A DNA stretch of 54,179 nt from Kiloniellaceae bacterium. Its GTDB lineage: Bacteria; Pseudomonadota; Alphaproteobacteria; Kiloniellales; Kiloniellaceae. This document shows, piece after piece, positions 1-11,056 of this stretch. The notes under the pieces are model-generated. The model was not told where the DNA came from. It searched no databases and saw only the letters and a list, made by a program, of their open reading frames with translations. The first letter of the stretch is position 1. Each line of letters opens with the position of its first letter. The stretch lies in assembly GCA_009377535.1 (NCBI GenBank), contig WHTV01000014.1:9819-63997 (forward strand), in the 5' to 3' direction. Made by a program: the position numbers and the translations under genes.

Positions 1-236
1 TGCTGGTCGACGAGCCGGCCGCCGGCATGACCGACGCAGAGACCGCCAAGACGGCGGAGATGCTGCAGGAGATCGCCCGCGACCACTCGGTCGTGGTGGT
101 CGAGCACGACATGGAATTCATCCGCGCCCTCGACTGCCACGTGACGGTGCTGCATGAGGGTTCCGTGCTGGCGGAGGGCTCGCTGGACAGCCTGCAGAAC
201 AATCGCGACGTCATCGAAGTCTATCTCGGGCGCTAG
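1..236 (+). CDS. urtD: Urea ABC transporter ATP-binding protein UrtD, C-terminal part
   Basis: The reading frame is open from the window edge (first full codon at base 3) to TAG at 234-236, giving about 77 residues. It begins in the Walker B/D-loop region (LVDEPAAGM) and continues through the switch histidine segment VVVVEHDMEFI and the typical C-terminal LHEGSVLAEGS. This is the end of a branched-chain-amino-acid/urea-type ABC ATPase. The partner ATPase urtE starts 30 bases later and a urease operon follows, so UrtD of the UrtABCDE urea importer is the best reading. The 5' part lies outside the window. A LivG-type protein cannot be excluded from the fragment alone; the context decides. Confidence 0.85.
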   Translation, partial: LVDEPAAGMTDAETAKTAEMLQEIARDHSVVVVEHDMEFIRALDCHVTVLHEGSVLAEGSLDSLQNNRDVIEVYLGR

Positions 237-266
237 GACGGATTTCTCACTAGGACTGGGCCGCTT

Positions 267-962
267 ATGCTGCAGGTGCAGAACATCGATCTCTTCTACG
301 GCGCCAGCCAGGCCCTGCGCGGCGTCAGCCTCGCCGCGGGCAAGGGCGAGGTGACCTGCGTCATGGGCCGTAACGGCGTCGGCAAGACCAGCCTGCTGCG
401 CGCCATCGTCGGCCAGCAGCCGGTGAAATCCGGCGCCATACTCTGGGAAGACGAGGTGCTCGGCAGCCTGCCGCCGCATCAGCGCGCACGCCGCGGCATC
501 GCCTTCGTACCCCAGGGACGGGAAATATTTCCCCTGCTGACGGTGGAGGAGAACCTGCGCACCGGCTATGCAGCCATCCCACGCGACCAGCGGAGGGTGG
601 AGGATGAGATCTTCGAGCTCTTCCCGGTGCTGAAGAACATGCTGAAGCGTCGCGGCGGCGACCTCTCCGGCGGTCAGCAGCAGCAGCTTGCCATCGCCCG
701 CGCCCTGGTCATGCGCCCGCGCCTGCTGGTGCTCGACGAGCCGACCGAAGGTATCCAGCCCTCGATCATCAAGGATATCGAGCGCGTCATTCGGCTGCTG
801 GCGCGCCGCGGCGACATGGCCATTGTGCTGGTGGAACAGTATTTCGACTTCGCGCGCGACCTGGCGGACAGCTATGCTGTCATGGACCGCGGCGAAATCG
901 TTCTCGCGGGCCGCGGCGAGGAGATGGTTGAAGCAGATGTCCGTCGCTACATCGCTGTCTGA
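267..962 (+). CDS. urtE: Urea ABC transporter ATP-binding protein UrtE
   Basis: A 231-residue ABC ATPase of the LivF/UrtE type. Visible motifs are Walker A (GRNGVGKTS, about residues 34-42), the Q-loop with VPQGREIFP, the signature LSGGQQQQLAIARAL, Walker B LLVLDEPTEGIQPS and the H-loop equivalent VLVEQYFDFA, with Gln where many ABC proteins have His, as is usual in LivF/UrtE. It would energise uptake of urea at the cytoplasmic face of the inner membrane together with UrtD. Its 3' end overlaps the start of ureD by 26 bases. This ties urea import and urease assembly into one transcription and translation unit. Confidence 0.93.
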   Translation: MLQVQNIDLFYGASQALRGVSLAAGKGEVTCVMGRNGVGKTSLLRAIVGQQPVKSGAILWEDEVLGSLPPHQRARRGIAFVPQGREIFPLLTVEENLRTGYAAIPRDQRRVEDEIFELFPVLKNMLKRRGGDLSGGQQQQLAIARALVMRPRLLVLDEPTEGIQPSIIKDIERVIRLLARRGDMAIVLVEQYFDFARDLADSYAVMDRGEIVLAGRGEEMVEADVRRYIAV

Positions 963-1827
963 GGCGCGGGTTCGGGGTCGCGGCGCGCAGGTGGTCGCGC
1001 TGCGCCGGGCGACGGTGGCAGGCGAGGCGATTCTCACGGTGCGCGCGGGCGACGGCGTCACCCGCCTGGTCGACCTCTATCAGCGCGATCCGCTGAGCCT
1101 GCGTCTGCCGCAGCCGGCACGTGGTGACATCTTCGAAGCCAGCCTCATCACCACCTCCGGCGGCGTGGTCGGCGGTGACAGCCTGCGCGCCGTCGTAAAG
1201 GCCGGCGAGGGCAGTCAGCTGCGGATCTATCCGCAGGCCGCGGAAAAGGTCTATCGCTCGCTCGGCGCCGACAGCCGCATTGCGGTGACCCTCGAGGCCG
1301 AGGCCGGCGCCTGGCTGGAGTGGCTGCCCCAGGAGACCATCCTCTTCGACGGTGCGCGCCTCAGGCGCGACACCGTCGTCGATCTCCACCCCGGCGCCCG
1401 CGTGCTGGCCGGGGAATTCCTGGTGTTCGGGCGCCGCGCCTCCGGCGAGAGCCTGACCCACGGCCTCATCCACGACGGCTGGCGGGTTCGTCGCGGCGGC
1501 AGGCTGGTCTGGGCCGATGCGCTGCACGCCGAGGGTGACCTGGCGGCGCCGCTGGGCTCCATCGCTTGCCTCGGCGGCATCGCGGCCTATGCCAGCCTGA
1601 TCTACGCAGCGGATGACGCTGCGGCCCAGTTGGCTGCACTGCGCGCGCTGTTGCCGGAGGAGAACGCCGGCTCGCGCCATGCGCTGACGGCGGTGAACGG
1701 GCTCATCGTCGGCCGCTTCCTGGGCGACGCGCTGGCGGTGCGCCGCAGCTATGGCACCTTCTGGGCGGCAGCCCGTGCGCGCCTGGCCGGCCTGCCGGCG
1801 CAGCTGCCGAAGCTCTGGCACCTGTGA
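937..1827 (+). CDS. ureD: Urease accessory protein UreD
   Basis: UreD (UreH) is the scaffold that binds apo-urease and, with UreF and UreG, delivers nickel. The 296-residue product shows the family's conserved blocks: [12 protein letters not shown], the segment around [10 protein letters not shown], and [14 protein letters not shown]. It ends in the typical short basic tail with LPKLWHL. The open frame extends further upstream, but the start ATG at 937 is chosen because the earlier part is only the out-of-frame shadow of urtE. From 937 the protein length matches the family. It overlaps urtE by 26 bases and is followed 34 bases later by ureA. Confidence 0.92.
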   Translation: MSVATSLSEARVRGRGAQVVALRRATVAGEAILTVRAGDGVTRLVDLYQRDPLSLRLPQPARGDIFEASLITTSGGVVGGDSLRAVVKAGEGSQLRIYPQAAEKVYRSLGADSRIAVTLEAEAGAWLEWLPQETILFDGARLRRDTVVDLHPGARVLAGEFLVFGRRASGESLTHGLIHDGWRVRRGGRLVWADALHAEGDLAAPLGSIACLGGIAAYASLIYAADDAAAQLAALRALLPEENAGSRHALTAVNGLIVGRFLGDALAVRRSYGTFWAAARARLAGLPAQLPKLWHL

Positions 1828-1861
1828 CCGACCGAAGAAGAAGACGGCAAGGGAGGTAGAT

Positions 1862-2164
1862 TTGAACCTGACACCGCGTGAAAAGGACAAGCTGCTGGTC
1901 GCCATGGCGGCAATGGTGGCGCGCAACCGGCTGGAACGGGGCTGCAAGCTGAACTATCCGGAAGCCATCGCGCTGATTTCCGACTACGTGGTCGAGGGCG
2001 CGCGCGACGGCCGCACGGTGGCCGAACTCATGCGCGCCGGCGGCACGGTGCTGGCCCGCGACCAAGTCATGGAAGGCATTGCCGAGATGATCCACGAGAT
2101 TCAGGTCGAGGCGACCTTTCCCGACGGCACCAAGCTGGTGACCGTGCACCAGCCGATCCGCTAG
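1862..2164 (+). CDS. ureA: Urease gamma subunit UreA
   Basis: The smallest urease structural subunit, 100 residues, the usual length. The start is a TTG at 1862, preceded by the Shine-Dalgarno sequence GGGAGG. It gives the canonical N-terminus [12 protein letters not shown], whereas the longer ATG-initiated frame would add about 37 non-homologous residues from the ureD end. The conserved [12 protein letters not shown] and the C-terminal [12 protein letters not shown] are present. It assembles with UreB and UreC into the (alpha beta gamma)3 enzyme that hydrolyses urea to ammonia and carbamate. It lies 12 bases before ureB. Confidence 0.95.
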   Translation: MNLTPREKDKLLVAMAAMVARNRLERGCKLNYPEAIALISDYVVEGARDGRTVAELMRAGGTVLARDQVMEGIAEMIHEIQVEATFPDGTKLVTVHQPIR

Positions 2165-2176
2165 GAGGCGAGGGCG

Positions 2177-2500
2177 ATGATTCCCGGAGAGATCTTGGTC
2201 GCCGCCGGCGACATCGAGCTGAACGCGGGCCGCGAGACGGTGACCCTGCTGGTGGAAAATACCGGCGACCGTCCGGTACAGGTCGGCTCGCACTATCACT
2301 TCTACGAGACCAACGCGGCGCTGGCCTTCGACCGCGAGCAGGCGCGCGGCTGCCGGCTCGACATCCCGGCCGGCACGGCGGTGCGCTTCGAGCCGGGACA
2401 GGGCCGCGAGGTGACGCTGATCCCCTACGCCGGTAAGCGCGAGGTCCACGGCTTCAACGCCAAGATCAACGGCCCCCTCGACAACGGCTTGGAGGGCTAG
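2177..2500 (+). CDS. ureB: Urease beta subunit UreB
   Basis: A 107-residue urease beta subunit. It begins with [16 protein letters not shown] and carries the strongly conserved [17 protein letters not shown] and [24 protein letters not shown] segments of the beta-sandwich fold, ending in [14 protein letters not shown]. The length is typical for a separate (not gamma-beta fused) bacterial subunit. A Shine-Dalgarno-like AGGAGGCGAGG lies just upstream. The stop is only four bases before ureC, so the subunits are probably translated in a coupled fashion. Confidence 0.96.
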   Translation: MIPGEILVAAGDIELNAGRETVTLLVENTGDRPVQVGSHYHFYETNAALAFDREQARGCRLDIPAGTAVRFEPGQGREVTLIPYAGKREVHGFNAKINGPLDNGLEG

Positions 2501-2504
2501 CGGC

Positions 2505-4214
<1,710 letters not shown>

Positions 4215-4259
4215 GGAGCAGATTTGTTGCGGAACAAGCTCGCTCTCGCCACACAATGG

Positions 4260-4379
4260 CTGTCGTCCCGGCACTTGTTGCCGGGACCCAATGCCCTCTC
4301 CGCCAATCGATTCGAATGTCGAGGGGTATCGCAATCCGCCAACGCCAATAGGTCCCGGGGACAAGCCCCGGGACGACAG
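4260..4379 (+). repeat. Palindromic intergenic repeat between ureC and ureE
   Basis: The block is bounded by CTGTCGTCCCGG on the left and CCGGGACGACAG on the right. Each arm is itself a hairpin: CCGGCACTTGTTGCCGGG and TCCCGGGGACAAGCCCCGGGA. This architecture of two GC hairpins flanking about 50 bp, with a GTC(G/A)T(C/T)CCGG-type start, matches the dispersed palindromic repeats abundant in alphaproteobacterial intergenic DNA. A second example is at 39251-39346. Transcribed, it would form a strong cruciform-like RNA structure inside the urease mRNA. Confidence 0.8.
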
Positions 4380-4388
4380 TTGAGTATG

Positions 4389-4447
4389 TATCGCGTTCGC
4401 TGGCGCTCACTTGGCAGGGATGACGGACTGAGTGAGCGGGCGCGATA
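4389..4447 (+). repeat. Second imperfect inverted repeat before ureE
   Basis: The left arm TATCGCGTTCGCTGGCGCTC is partly complementary to the right arm GAGCGGGCGCGATA, with a central GGCAGGGATGACGG. It directly follows the repeat at 4260-4379 and ends 24 bases before the ureE start. It may be part of the same composite repeat or a separate small palindrome. No coding function is seen. Confidence 0.5.
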
Positions 4448-4471
4448 TGAGAAGCACTCCGATAGGAGGAA

Positions 4472-4957
4472 ATGATGCTGCGCGCGACGACGGTGAAGCC
4501 TGCGGGATCCTGGGAGCCGGGGGCGGCGCGCGACTGCGTGGTGCTCGACTTCGACGCCCGCCATCGCCGCCGCATCGTCATGCACGGCGAGGCGGGTCTC
4601 GACTTCCTGCTCGACCTGCCCGAGGCGGTGGCGCTGGCCGAAGGTGACGGCCTCGAGCTGGAAGACGGCGGCCTCGTCAGCGTGAAGGCGGCGGCGGAGC
4701 GCCTCATCGAGGTGCGCGCCGGCGAGGGGCTGCCGCTGCTGCGCATCGCCTGGCATCTCGGCAACCGCCACCTGCCGACCGAGATCCTGACCGACGCCCT
4801 GCGCATCCGCGAGGATCACGTGATCCTCGACATGCTGCGGCAGATGGGCGCGCGGACGACGCTCCTCGAGGCGCCCTTTCATCCGGAAGGCGGCGCCTAC
4901 GGCCAGGGGCGCACGCACGGTCATGATCACGGCCAGGGGCACCATCACCATGACTGA
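4472..4957 (+). CDS. ureE: Urease accessory nickel metallochaperone UreE
   Basis: A 161-residue UreE. The N-terminal peptide-binding domain contains HRRRIVMHGEAGLDFLLDLP. The C-terminal metal-binding domain contains LLRIAWHLGNRHLPTEI and ends in a histidine-rich tail ([13 protein letters not shown]) that binds nickel. UreE donates Ni2+ to UreG. Two tandem ATGs lie at 4472 and 4475 after a strong AGGAGG. The 3' end overlaps ureF by 8 bases. This is the first gene after the repeat-filled gap, so it could also be served by its own promoter or RNA processing site. Confidence 0.93.
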   Translation: MMLRATTVKPAGSWEPGAARDCVVLDFDARHRRRIVMHGEAGLDFLLDLPEAVALAEGDGLELEDGGLVSVKAAAERLIEVRAGEGLPLLRIAWHLGNRHLPTEILTDALRIREDHVILDMLRQMGARTTLLEAPFHPEGGAYGQGRTHGHDHGQGHHHHD

Positions 4958-5632
4958 CGCCCTCTCCGAGGGCGGGCTCTACCGCCTGATGACCTGGCTG
5001 TCGCCGGGCTATCCGGTCGGCGCCTTCAGCTACTCCCATGGCCTGGAATTCGCGGTCGAGGAGGGTGCCGTGAGCGATGCCGCCTCGCTGTCGTGCTGGC
5101 TCGCCGACCAGCTGTGCTTCGGCTCCGGGCGCAACGACGCGATCCTCTTCCGCCATGCTCATGCGGCGGTTGCGCGGTCTGCGGACCTGGCGGCGATCGC
5201 GGCGCTGGCCAGCGCCTTCGCGGCCTCCTCGGAGCGGCATCTGGAGACCACGGCCCAGGGCCGCGCCTTCGTCGAGGCGACCGCGGATGCCTGGCCCTGT
5301 GAGGCGCTCGACCGTCTGCTCGCGGCCTGGGACGGCCCGCTGGCCTATCCGGTGGTGGTCGCGGTCGCGGCGGCTGGGCACGGTCTTGCCCTGGAGCCCT
5401 GCCTGCACGCCTATCTGCACGGCTTCACCGGCAACCTGGTCTCTGCCGGGGTGCGTCTCATCCCGCTCGGCCAGCGCGCCGGGCAGCGGATCGTCGCCGC
5501 CCTGGAGGCACCGGTCGCGCAGGCCGTCGGCGCTGCGCTGGACGCGCCGCTGGAGGATCTCGGCGGTGCGGCCGTGCTCGCCGATCTTGCGGCCATGAAA
5601 CACGAAACCCAGTACACGAGGCTGTTCCGATC

Positions 5633-5636
<4 letters not shown>
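4950..5636 (+). CDS. ureF: Urease accessory protein UreF
   Basis: A 228-residue UreF starting at the ATG inside the end of ureE; an in-frame GTG/ATG-like start at 4923 is less likely. The family hallmarks are [21 protein letters not shown] near the N-terminus, the [10 protein letters not shown] helix and the C-terminal ASMKHE-equivalent [16 protein letters not shown]. UreF bridges UreD and UreG and gates GTP hydrolysis during nickel insertion. Its stop overlaps the ureG start (ATGA), so the two are translationally coupled. Confidence 0.94.
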
Positions 5637-6319
<683 letters not shown>

Positions 6320-6410
6320 AGCAGCAGGGCGCCGCCTTCGAGCGTCGCTTCGCGAAGCAGCAGAGGTCTTCATTGCCGGTCATCTGAACGCAGGGAGAAG
6401 ACCGGGGGCC

Positions 6411-7277
6411 TCAAAAATCCTCGTTCCTGGCCCGGAGGATCTGCTCGCCGATGTCGCAGGGCGGGGCCTTGCGCGGCTCTTCGGCGCCGAGCTGGGCGCG
6501 TTGGAGGCGGGGCGGGGCGGTGCCGGGGGGCTCCTGCGGCGTGAGGCCGGCGATTTCCAGGATCAGCTTGCGGCGGATGGCGCTGGCGAAGGCCTCGAAG
6601 TGCTCCGCCACCACGATGAAAGCGGCCGGCCCGCCGATCACGCAGTCGCGGAAATAGAGATCCAGGTTGGGAATGTTGTAGCGCCCGAAGGGGCCGGGGC
6701 CCTCGTCGAGGATCGGCAGGCCGTTGATGGTGAAGCCGCGGGCTACGGCGCGGTCGCGCGCCTGGGTCACCAGGTCGCCCCAGTTGTTCGGCCCGTCGCC
6801 CGAGACGTCGATCACCTGGCGCGTGCCCTCGAATCCGTTGTCGGCGAACAGCCCGGCGGCGAAGTCGATGGCGCCGCTGATGGAAGTGTAGTGCGCCGGT
6901 CCCGGCCGGCGCTGCGCCAGCGCCGCCGAGAAGGTCGCCGCCGCGTCATCGGAATCGATCAGCGTCCAGGCGACGATCAGGTGGGTGTGCGCCGAGTTGG
7001 CCCACTCGAAGTAGGTGACGGCGATGCGCCCGAGGATGCCGCCCTCGATGGCCTCCAGCACCTGCGGATCGCGGAAGGCCGCGACGTAGCCGTCGCGCTG
7101 CAGGCGCGCCTCGCGGGCATCGATGGATAGCGACACGTCGACCGCCAGCACCAGCTCCAGGTCGACGGCGATGCGCTCGCGCGCCGCCGATTGCGCGAAG
7201 GCCTGATCCGGCCGCTGGAGAAGCGCAGCCGCCAGCACCAGCAGCAGCACCACAGGCAAGCAGTCCCTTCGCGCCAT
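6411..7277 (-). CDS. Secreted DUF1194 (von Willebrand A-like) protein
   Basis: A 288-residue protein from an ATG at 7277, with AGGGAG eight bases upstream. It has an N-terminal signal peptide (basic MARRD, hydrophobic LPVVLLLVLAAALL, and cleavage expected after AFA). The mature part starts with a vWA-like beta strand and a MIDAS-type DVSLSID (DxSxS). It continues with YFEWAN, TSISGAIDFAAGLF and VIDVSGDGPNNWG. These are the characteristics of DUF1194, a periplasmic vWA-like family of unknown role common in alphaproteobacteria. It is transcribed convergently toward ureG with no obvious link to urease. Confidence 0.85.
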   Translation of the reverse strand: MARRDCLPVVLLLVLAAALLQRPDQAFAQSAARERIAVDLELVLAVDVSLSIDAREARLQRDGYVAAFRDPQVLEAIEGGILGRIAVTYFEWANSAHTHLIVAWTLIDSDDAAATFSAALAQRRPGPAHYTSISGAIDFAAGLFADNGFEGTRQVIDVSGDGPNNWGDLVTQARDRAVARGFTINGLPILDEGPGPFGRYNIPNLDLYFRDCVIGGPAAFIVVAEHFEAFASAIRRKLILEIAGLTPQEPPGTAPPRLQRAQLGAEEPRKAPPCDIGEQILRARNEDF

Positions 7278-7519
7278 CCGCAACTCCCTGGCAAGAGGGG
7301 TAGTCGACCCGGCCAAGCATGCCATCGCCGGCTGTTGCGGTCCAGGATACCTGCCGGCGCGCCGGCTGGCGCGATCACTTGGCGGTGAGCGCCTGCCCCC
7401 GCGCGTCGCGCCTAAGCCGTTGCCGCAGCGGCCGAACTGCGCCAGTGTGACGGCGCCTGCAAGTTCTTGGCAGTGCCTCGCCCCGGTATTTCTCCTTCCC
7501 ACCGTCTATCGCATCACGA

Positions 7520-8287
7520 ATGATCGCCGATCCCCTGTTCTACCTCGCCGCGGTGCCGGCGGTGCTGATCGCCGGAATTTCCAAGGGCGGGTTCGGCGCC
7601 GGCCTGGGTGTGGTGGCGGTGCCGATGATGGCCCTGGTACTGCCGCCGGTGCAGGTTGCCGCCATCATGCTGCCGATCCTCTGTCTCATGGATCTGGTCG
7701 GCATCTGGGCCTACTGGCAGAAGTGGGAGAGCCGGGTGCTGCTGCGCCTCGCGCTGGCCGCCGTCGTCGGCATCGCCGTCGGCGCGCTGACCTTCCATCT
7801 GCTGGCGCCTTGGTCGATCCGCCTGCTGATCGGCATCATTGCCCTCGGCTTCACCGCCAACTACCTGGCGAGGCGCTTGCGGCGCAACGGCGCGCCACAG
7901 CGCAAGCCGGGGCCGCCAAGCGGCTGGCTGTGGGGTGCCGCATCCGGTTTCACCAGCTTCACCGCCCATGCCGGCGGACCGCCCGTGAACGTCTACCTGC
8001 TGCCGCTCGGCCTGCCGAAGACGCAGTACCAGGCGACCACCGTCGCCTTCTTTCTGCTGGTGAACTACGTGAAGCTGATCCCCTACACCGGGCTCGGGCT
8101 GTTCACGGCGCAGAACCTGGCGACCTCGGCGGTGCTCTTGCCGGTTGCCGTCGCCGGCATCCTGGCCGGCATCTGGCTGCACAACCGGGTGCCGACCGGC
8201 CTGTTCTACACCGCCTGCTACTTCTTTCTCGCCCTGACCGGCGTGAAGCTGGTCTACGATGGCCTCTCCGGCGCCGCCCTGTTCTAG
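7520..8287 (+). CDS. TauE/SafE family sulfite/sulfonate-type permease
   Basis: A 255-residue integral membrane protein with about 7-8 hydrophobic segments in two repeated halves. Family signatures are ISKGGFGAGLGVVAVP near the N-terminus and the matching FTSFTAHAGGPPVNVYLLP in the second half. TauE/SafE proteins are mostly putative exporters of sulfite, sulfoacetate or other small anions; the substrate here cannot be read from sequence. The gene stands alone between DUF1194 (divergent, 242-bp gap without other features) and cydA (139-bp gap). Confidence 0.85.
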   Translation: MIADPLFYLAAVPAVLIAGISKGGFGAGLGVVAVPMMALVLPPVQVAAIMLPILCLMDLVGIWAYWQKWESRVLLRLALAAVVGIAVGALTFHLLAPWSIRLLIGIIALGFTANYLARRLRRNGAPQRKPGPPSGWLWGAASGFTSFTAHAGGPPVNVYLLPLGLPKTQYQATTVAFFLLVNYVKLIPYTGLGLFTAQNLATSAVLLPVAVAGILAGIWLHNRVPTGLFYTACYFFLALTGVKLVYDGLSGAALF

Positions 8288-8426
8288 CCGACCCGGCGCT
8301 GCCGGCCATGGAACGCCGGGGACTGTGACCTAGTTATTGCTCTGGGCATCCGCAGGAGTTCGAGCCTGCGCAAACGCGCAAGCCTTCCCGCAAGCCCGAT
8401 GAACGCTCCGCGAAGGTAGCTCCGAG

Positions 8427-9836
8427 ATGTTCGATACGACGACCGCGGTGGACCTGGCACGCTTTCAGTTCGCCTTCACGATCTCTGCCCATATCATCTT
8501 CCCGGCCTTTACCATCGGCCTCGCCAGCTACCTCGCCGTGCTCGAGGGTCTGTGGCTGTGGACGCGCGACCAGCGCTACATGACGGTCTTCGAGTACTGG
8601 AAGATCATCTTCGCCGTGGCCTTCGGCATGGGCGTGGTCTCCGGCGTCGTCATGAGCTACCAGTTCGGCACCAACTGGAGCGTCTTCTCCGACAAGACCG
8701 GGCCGATCCTCGGGCCGCTGATGGGCTACGAGGTCTTGAGCGCCTTCTTCCTCGAGGCGGGCTTCCTCGGCGTCATGCTGTTCGGCCTCAGGCGGGTGGG
8801 CCGGAAGCTTCATTTCTTCGCCACCGTGATGGTGGCCGTCGGCACGCTGCTCTCGGCCTTCTGGATTCTCTCGGCGAATTCCTGGATGCAGACGCCGGCG
8901 GGTTTTGCCGTCAACGCGGTCGGCCAGTACGTGCCGGCCGACTGGTGGGCGGTGATCTTCAATCCTTCCTTCCCCTACCGCTTCGTGCACATGGTCCTCG
9001 CCGCCTATCTCACCACGGCCTTCGTGGTCGGCGGCGTCGGTGCCTGGCACCTGCTGCGCGATCCGCAGGACCGCCCCGCGCGCCTCATGTTCTCCATGGC
9101 TATGTGGATGGCGCTCATCGTGGCGCCGCTGCAGGTGGTGGCCGGCGATCTGCACGGCCTCAACACCCTGGAGCACCAGCCGGCCAAGATCGCCGCCATG
9201 GAAGGCCACTGGGACCCGCGGCAGCAGGGCGCGCCGCTGATTCTCTTCGGGCTGCCCGACGATGCCGCCGAGGAGACCCGCTACCGTGTCGAGATCCCCA
9301 AGCTCGGCTCGCTGATCCTGACCCACGAGTGGGACGGCGAGGTGCAGGGCCTGAAGGCTTGGCCGCGGCAAGAACGCCCGCGGTCGGCCATCGTGTTCTG
9401 GAGCTTCCGCATCATGGTGGCGCTCGGCTTCGCCATGGTCGGCATCGGCCTGTGGAGCCTGCTCATGCGCCTGCGCCGCCGGCTCTACGACGCGGCCTGG
9501 CTGCACCGCTGCGCCGTCGCCATGGGCCCGGCCGGCTTCGGCGCGGTGCTGGCCGGCTGGATCACCACGGAGGTCGGCCGGCAGCCCTGGACGGTCTACG
9601 GCCTGCTCTCAACCGCGCAGTCGGCCTCGCCGCTGGAGGTGCCGGCGGTCGGCACCTCGCTGGTCGCCTTCATCCTGGTCTACTTCGCCGTCTTCGGTTC
9701 CGGCACCTTCTACCTGCTGCGCCTCATGGGGCGCTCTCCGCAGGCCAGGCTGGAGGAAGACCTCGGGCCGCTCAGGGCAGCCGGCATCACGCCCGCGCCG
9801 GCGATCGAGGCGCGACGGCATCATCCGGCGCCCTAG
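8427..9836 (+). CDS. cydA: Cytochrome bd-type quinol oxidase subunit I (CIO type)
   Basis: A 469-residue subunit I carrying the haem b558, b595 and d sites. The N-terminal haem-ligand histidine lies in ISAHIIFPAFTIG (about residue 22). The quinol-site region has GDLHGLNTLEHQPAKIAAMEGHW, and the GRQPW motif that characterises the bd family is present. The Q-loop is short, as in the cyanide-insensitive oxidase (CioA) subgroup rather than E. coli CydA. It is followed by cydB 12 bases downstream and a DUF2474 mini-protein, the standard CIO arrangement. It gives high-affinity or inhibitor-resistant respiration. Confidence 0.95.
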   Translation: MFDTTTAVDLARFQFAFTISAHIIFPAFTIGLASYLAVLEGLWLWTRDQRYMTVFEYWKIIFAVAFGMGVVSGVVMSYQFGTNWSVFSDKTGPILGPLMGYEVLSAFFLEAGFLGVMLFGLRRVGRKLHFFATVMVAVGTLLSAFWILSANSWMQTPAGFAVNAVGQYVPADWWAVIFNPSFPYRFVHMVLAAYLTTAFVVGGVGAWHLLRDPQDRPARLMFSMAMWMALIVAPLQVVAGDLHGLNTLEHQPAKIAAMEGHWDPRQQGAPLILFGLPDDAAEETRYRVEIPKLGSLILTHEWDGEVQGLKAWPRQERPRSAIVFWSFRIMVALGFAMVGIGLWSLLMRLRRRLYDAAWLHRCAVAMGPAGFGAVLAGWITTEVGRQPWTVYGLLSTAQSASPLEVPAVGTSLVAFILVYFAVFGSGTFYLLRLMGRSPQARLEEDLGPLRAAGITPAPAIEARRHHPAP

Positions 9837-9848
9837 GGAGGCAAGCTT

Positions 9849-10853
9849 ATGGAACTCGACCTCGCCTTCATCTGGGCCGCCCTCATCGCCTTCGCGGTGC
9901 TGGCCTACGTGGTGCTCGACGGTTTCGACCTCGGCATCGGCGTGCTCTTTCCGCTCATCGACAAGGGGCCCGACCGCGATACCGCGATGAATTCCGTGGC
10001 ACCGGTATGGGACGGCAACGAGACCTGGCTGGTGCTCGGCGGCGGCGGGCTCTTCGCCGTCTTCCCGCTGGCCTACGCGACCATCCTGCCGGCGCTCTAC
10101 GCACCGCTCATCGCCATGCTCCTCGGTCTCATCTTCCGCGGCGTCGCCTTCGAGTTCCGACATCGCACGGTGCGCGGAAAGTTCCTCTGGGACTGGGGCT
10201 TCGCCGGCGGCTCGCTGGTCGCCGCCTTCGCCCAGGGCATCACCCTCGGCGCCCTGGTGCAGGGCATCGAGGTGGCGAACCGCGCCTATGCCGGCGGCTG
10301 GTGGGATTGGCTGACGCCCTTCAGCCTGTTGACCGGCGTGGCGCTGGTGGCAGGCTACGCGCTGCTCGGCGCCACCTGGCTGGTGATGAAGACCGAGGGC
10401 CACCTGGCGGAGCGCGCCCGCCGCTTCGCCTGGGCGAGCGGCATCGCCACCCTGGTCCTCATCGGCGTGGTGAGCCTGGCGACACCCTTCCTCAATCCGG
10501 CCTACCTGGAGCGCTGGTTCGCCTGGCCCACGGTGATCTTCAGCGTCATCGTGCCGGCCCTGGTGGCGGGCTGCGCCTGGCTGCTGTTCCGCGGCCTCCT
10601 CGACCACCGGCCGGCCCAGCCGTTCCTCGCGTCCCTGGCGCTCTTCGGGCTGTGCTACGCCGGCATCGGCATCAGCTTCTATCCCTACATCGTGCCCACC
10701 AGCGTAACCATCTGGCAGGCCGCCGCCCCGGATGCCAGCCTCGCCTTCCTGCTGGTCGGCGCGGCGGTGCTGATTCCCATCATCCTCGCCTACACCGGCT
10801 ACGCCTACTGGGTGTTCCGCGGCAAGGTCGACCCCGATGAGGGCTATCACTGA
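9849..10853 (+). CDS. cydB: Cytochrome bd-type quinol oxidase subunit II (CIO type)
   Basis: A 334-residue subunit II with about eight membrane segments. The opening LIAFAVLAYVVLDGFDLGIGVLFP, the conserved VAPVWDGNETWLVLGGG and FRGVAFEFRHR are diagnostic. An AGGGAGG ribosome-binding site lies 5-11 bases upstream. It forms the heterodimer with CydA and contributes structurally rather than by haem ligands. Its TGA overlaps the ATG of the DUF2474 gene (TGATG), indicating coupled translation. Confidence 0.95.
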   Translation: MELDLAFIWAALIAFAVLAYVVLDGFDLGIGVLFPLIDKGPDRDTAMNSVAPVWDGNETWLVLGGGGLFAVFPLAYATILPALYAPLIAMLLGLIFRGVAFEFRHRTVRGKFLWDWGFAGGSLVAAFAQGITLGALVQGIEVANRAYAGGWWDWLTPFSLLTGVALVAGYALLGATWLVMKTEGHLAERARRFAWASGIATLVLIGVVSLATPFLNPAYLERWFAWPTVIFSVIVPALVAGCAWLLFRGLLDHRPAQPFLASLALFGLCYAGIGISFYPYIVPTSVTIWQAAAPDASLAFLLVGAAVLIPIILAYTGYAYWVFRGKVDPDEGYH

Positions 10854-10957
10854 TGCCGGGGCTGCGGCGGCTGCTGTGGTTCGCCGGTCTCTGGGCGGCC
10901 GGCGTGCTGGCGGTGGGCGCCGTCGGCCTGCTCATCAAGCTGGCGCTCGGCGCCTGA
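10853..10957 (+). CDS. DUF2474 small membrane protein (bd oxidase-associated)
   Basis: A 34-residue ORF, MPGLRRLLWFAGLWAAGVLA and on, with one transmembrane helix. Its ATG shares bases with the cydB stop. The position, size, N-terminal Arg/Trp (LRRLLWFAGLW) and single helix match the DUF2474 family, found after CIO-type cydB and thought to be an accessory small subunit analogous to CydX. The overlap with cydB and the codon-like GC pattern argue that it is translated. The function in this organism is inferred from position. Confidence 0.8.
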   Translation: MPGLRRLLWFAGLWAAGVLAVGAVGLLIKLALGA

Positions 10958-11056
10958 GGCGGCGCGGCGCCCTGTTCACGCGTTCTGAAGAGGGGAACCA
11001 AGGCGCTATTGCCGGTGTTATCCGACGCAGAGCTTCAATCCGGATGCGCCGGCCCG

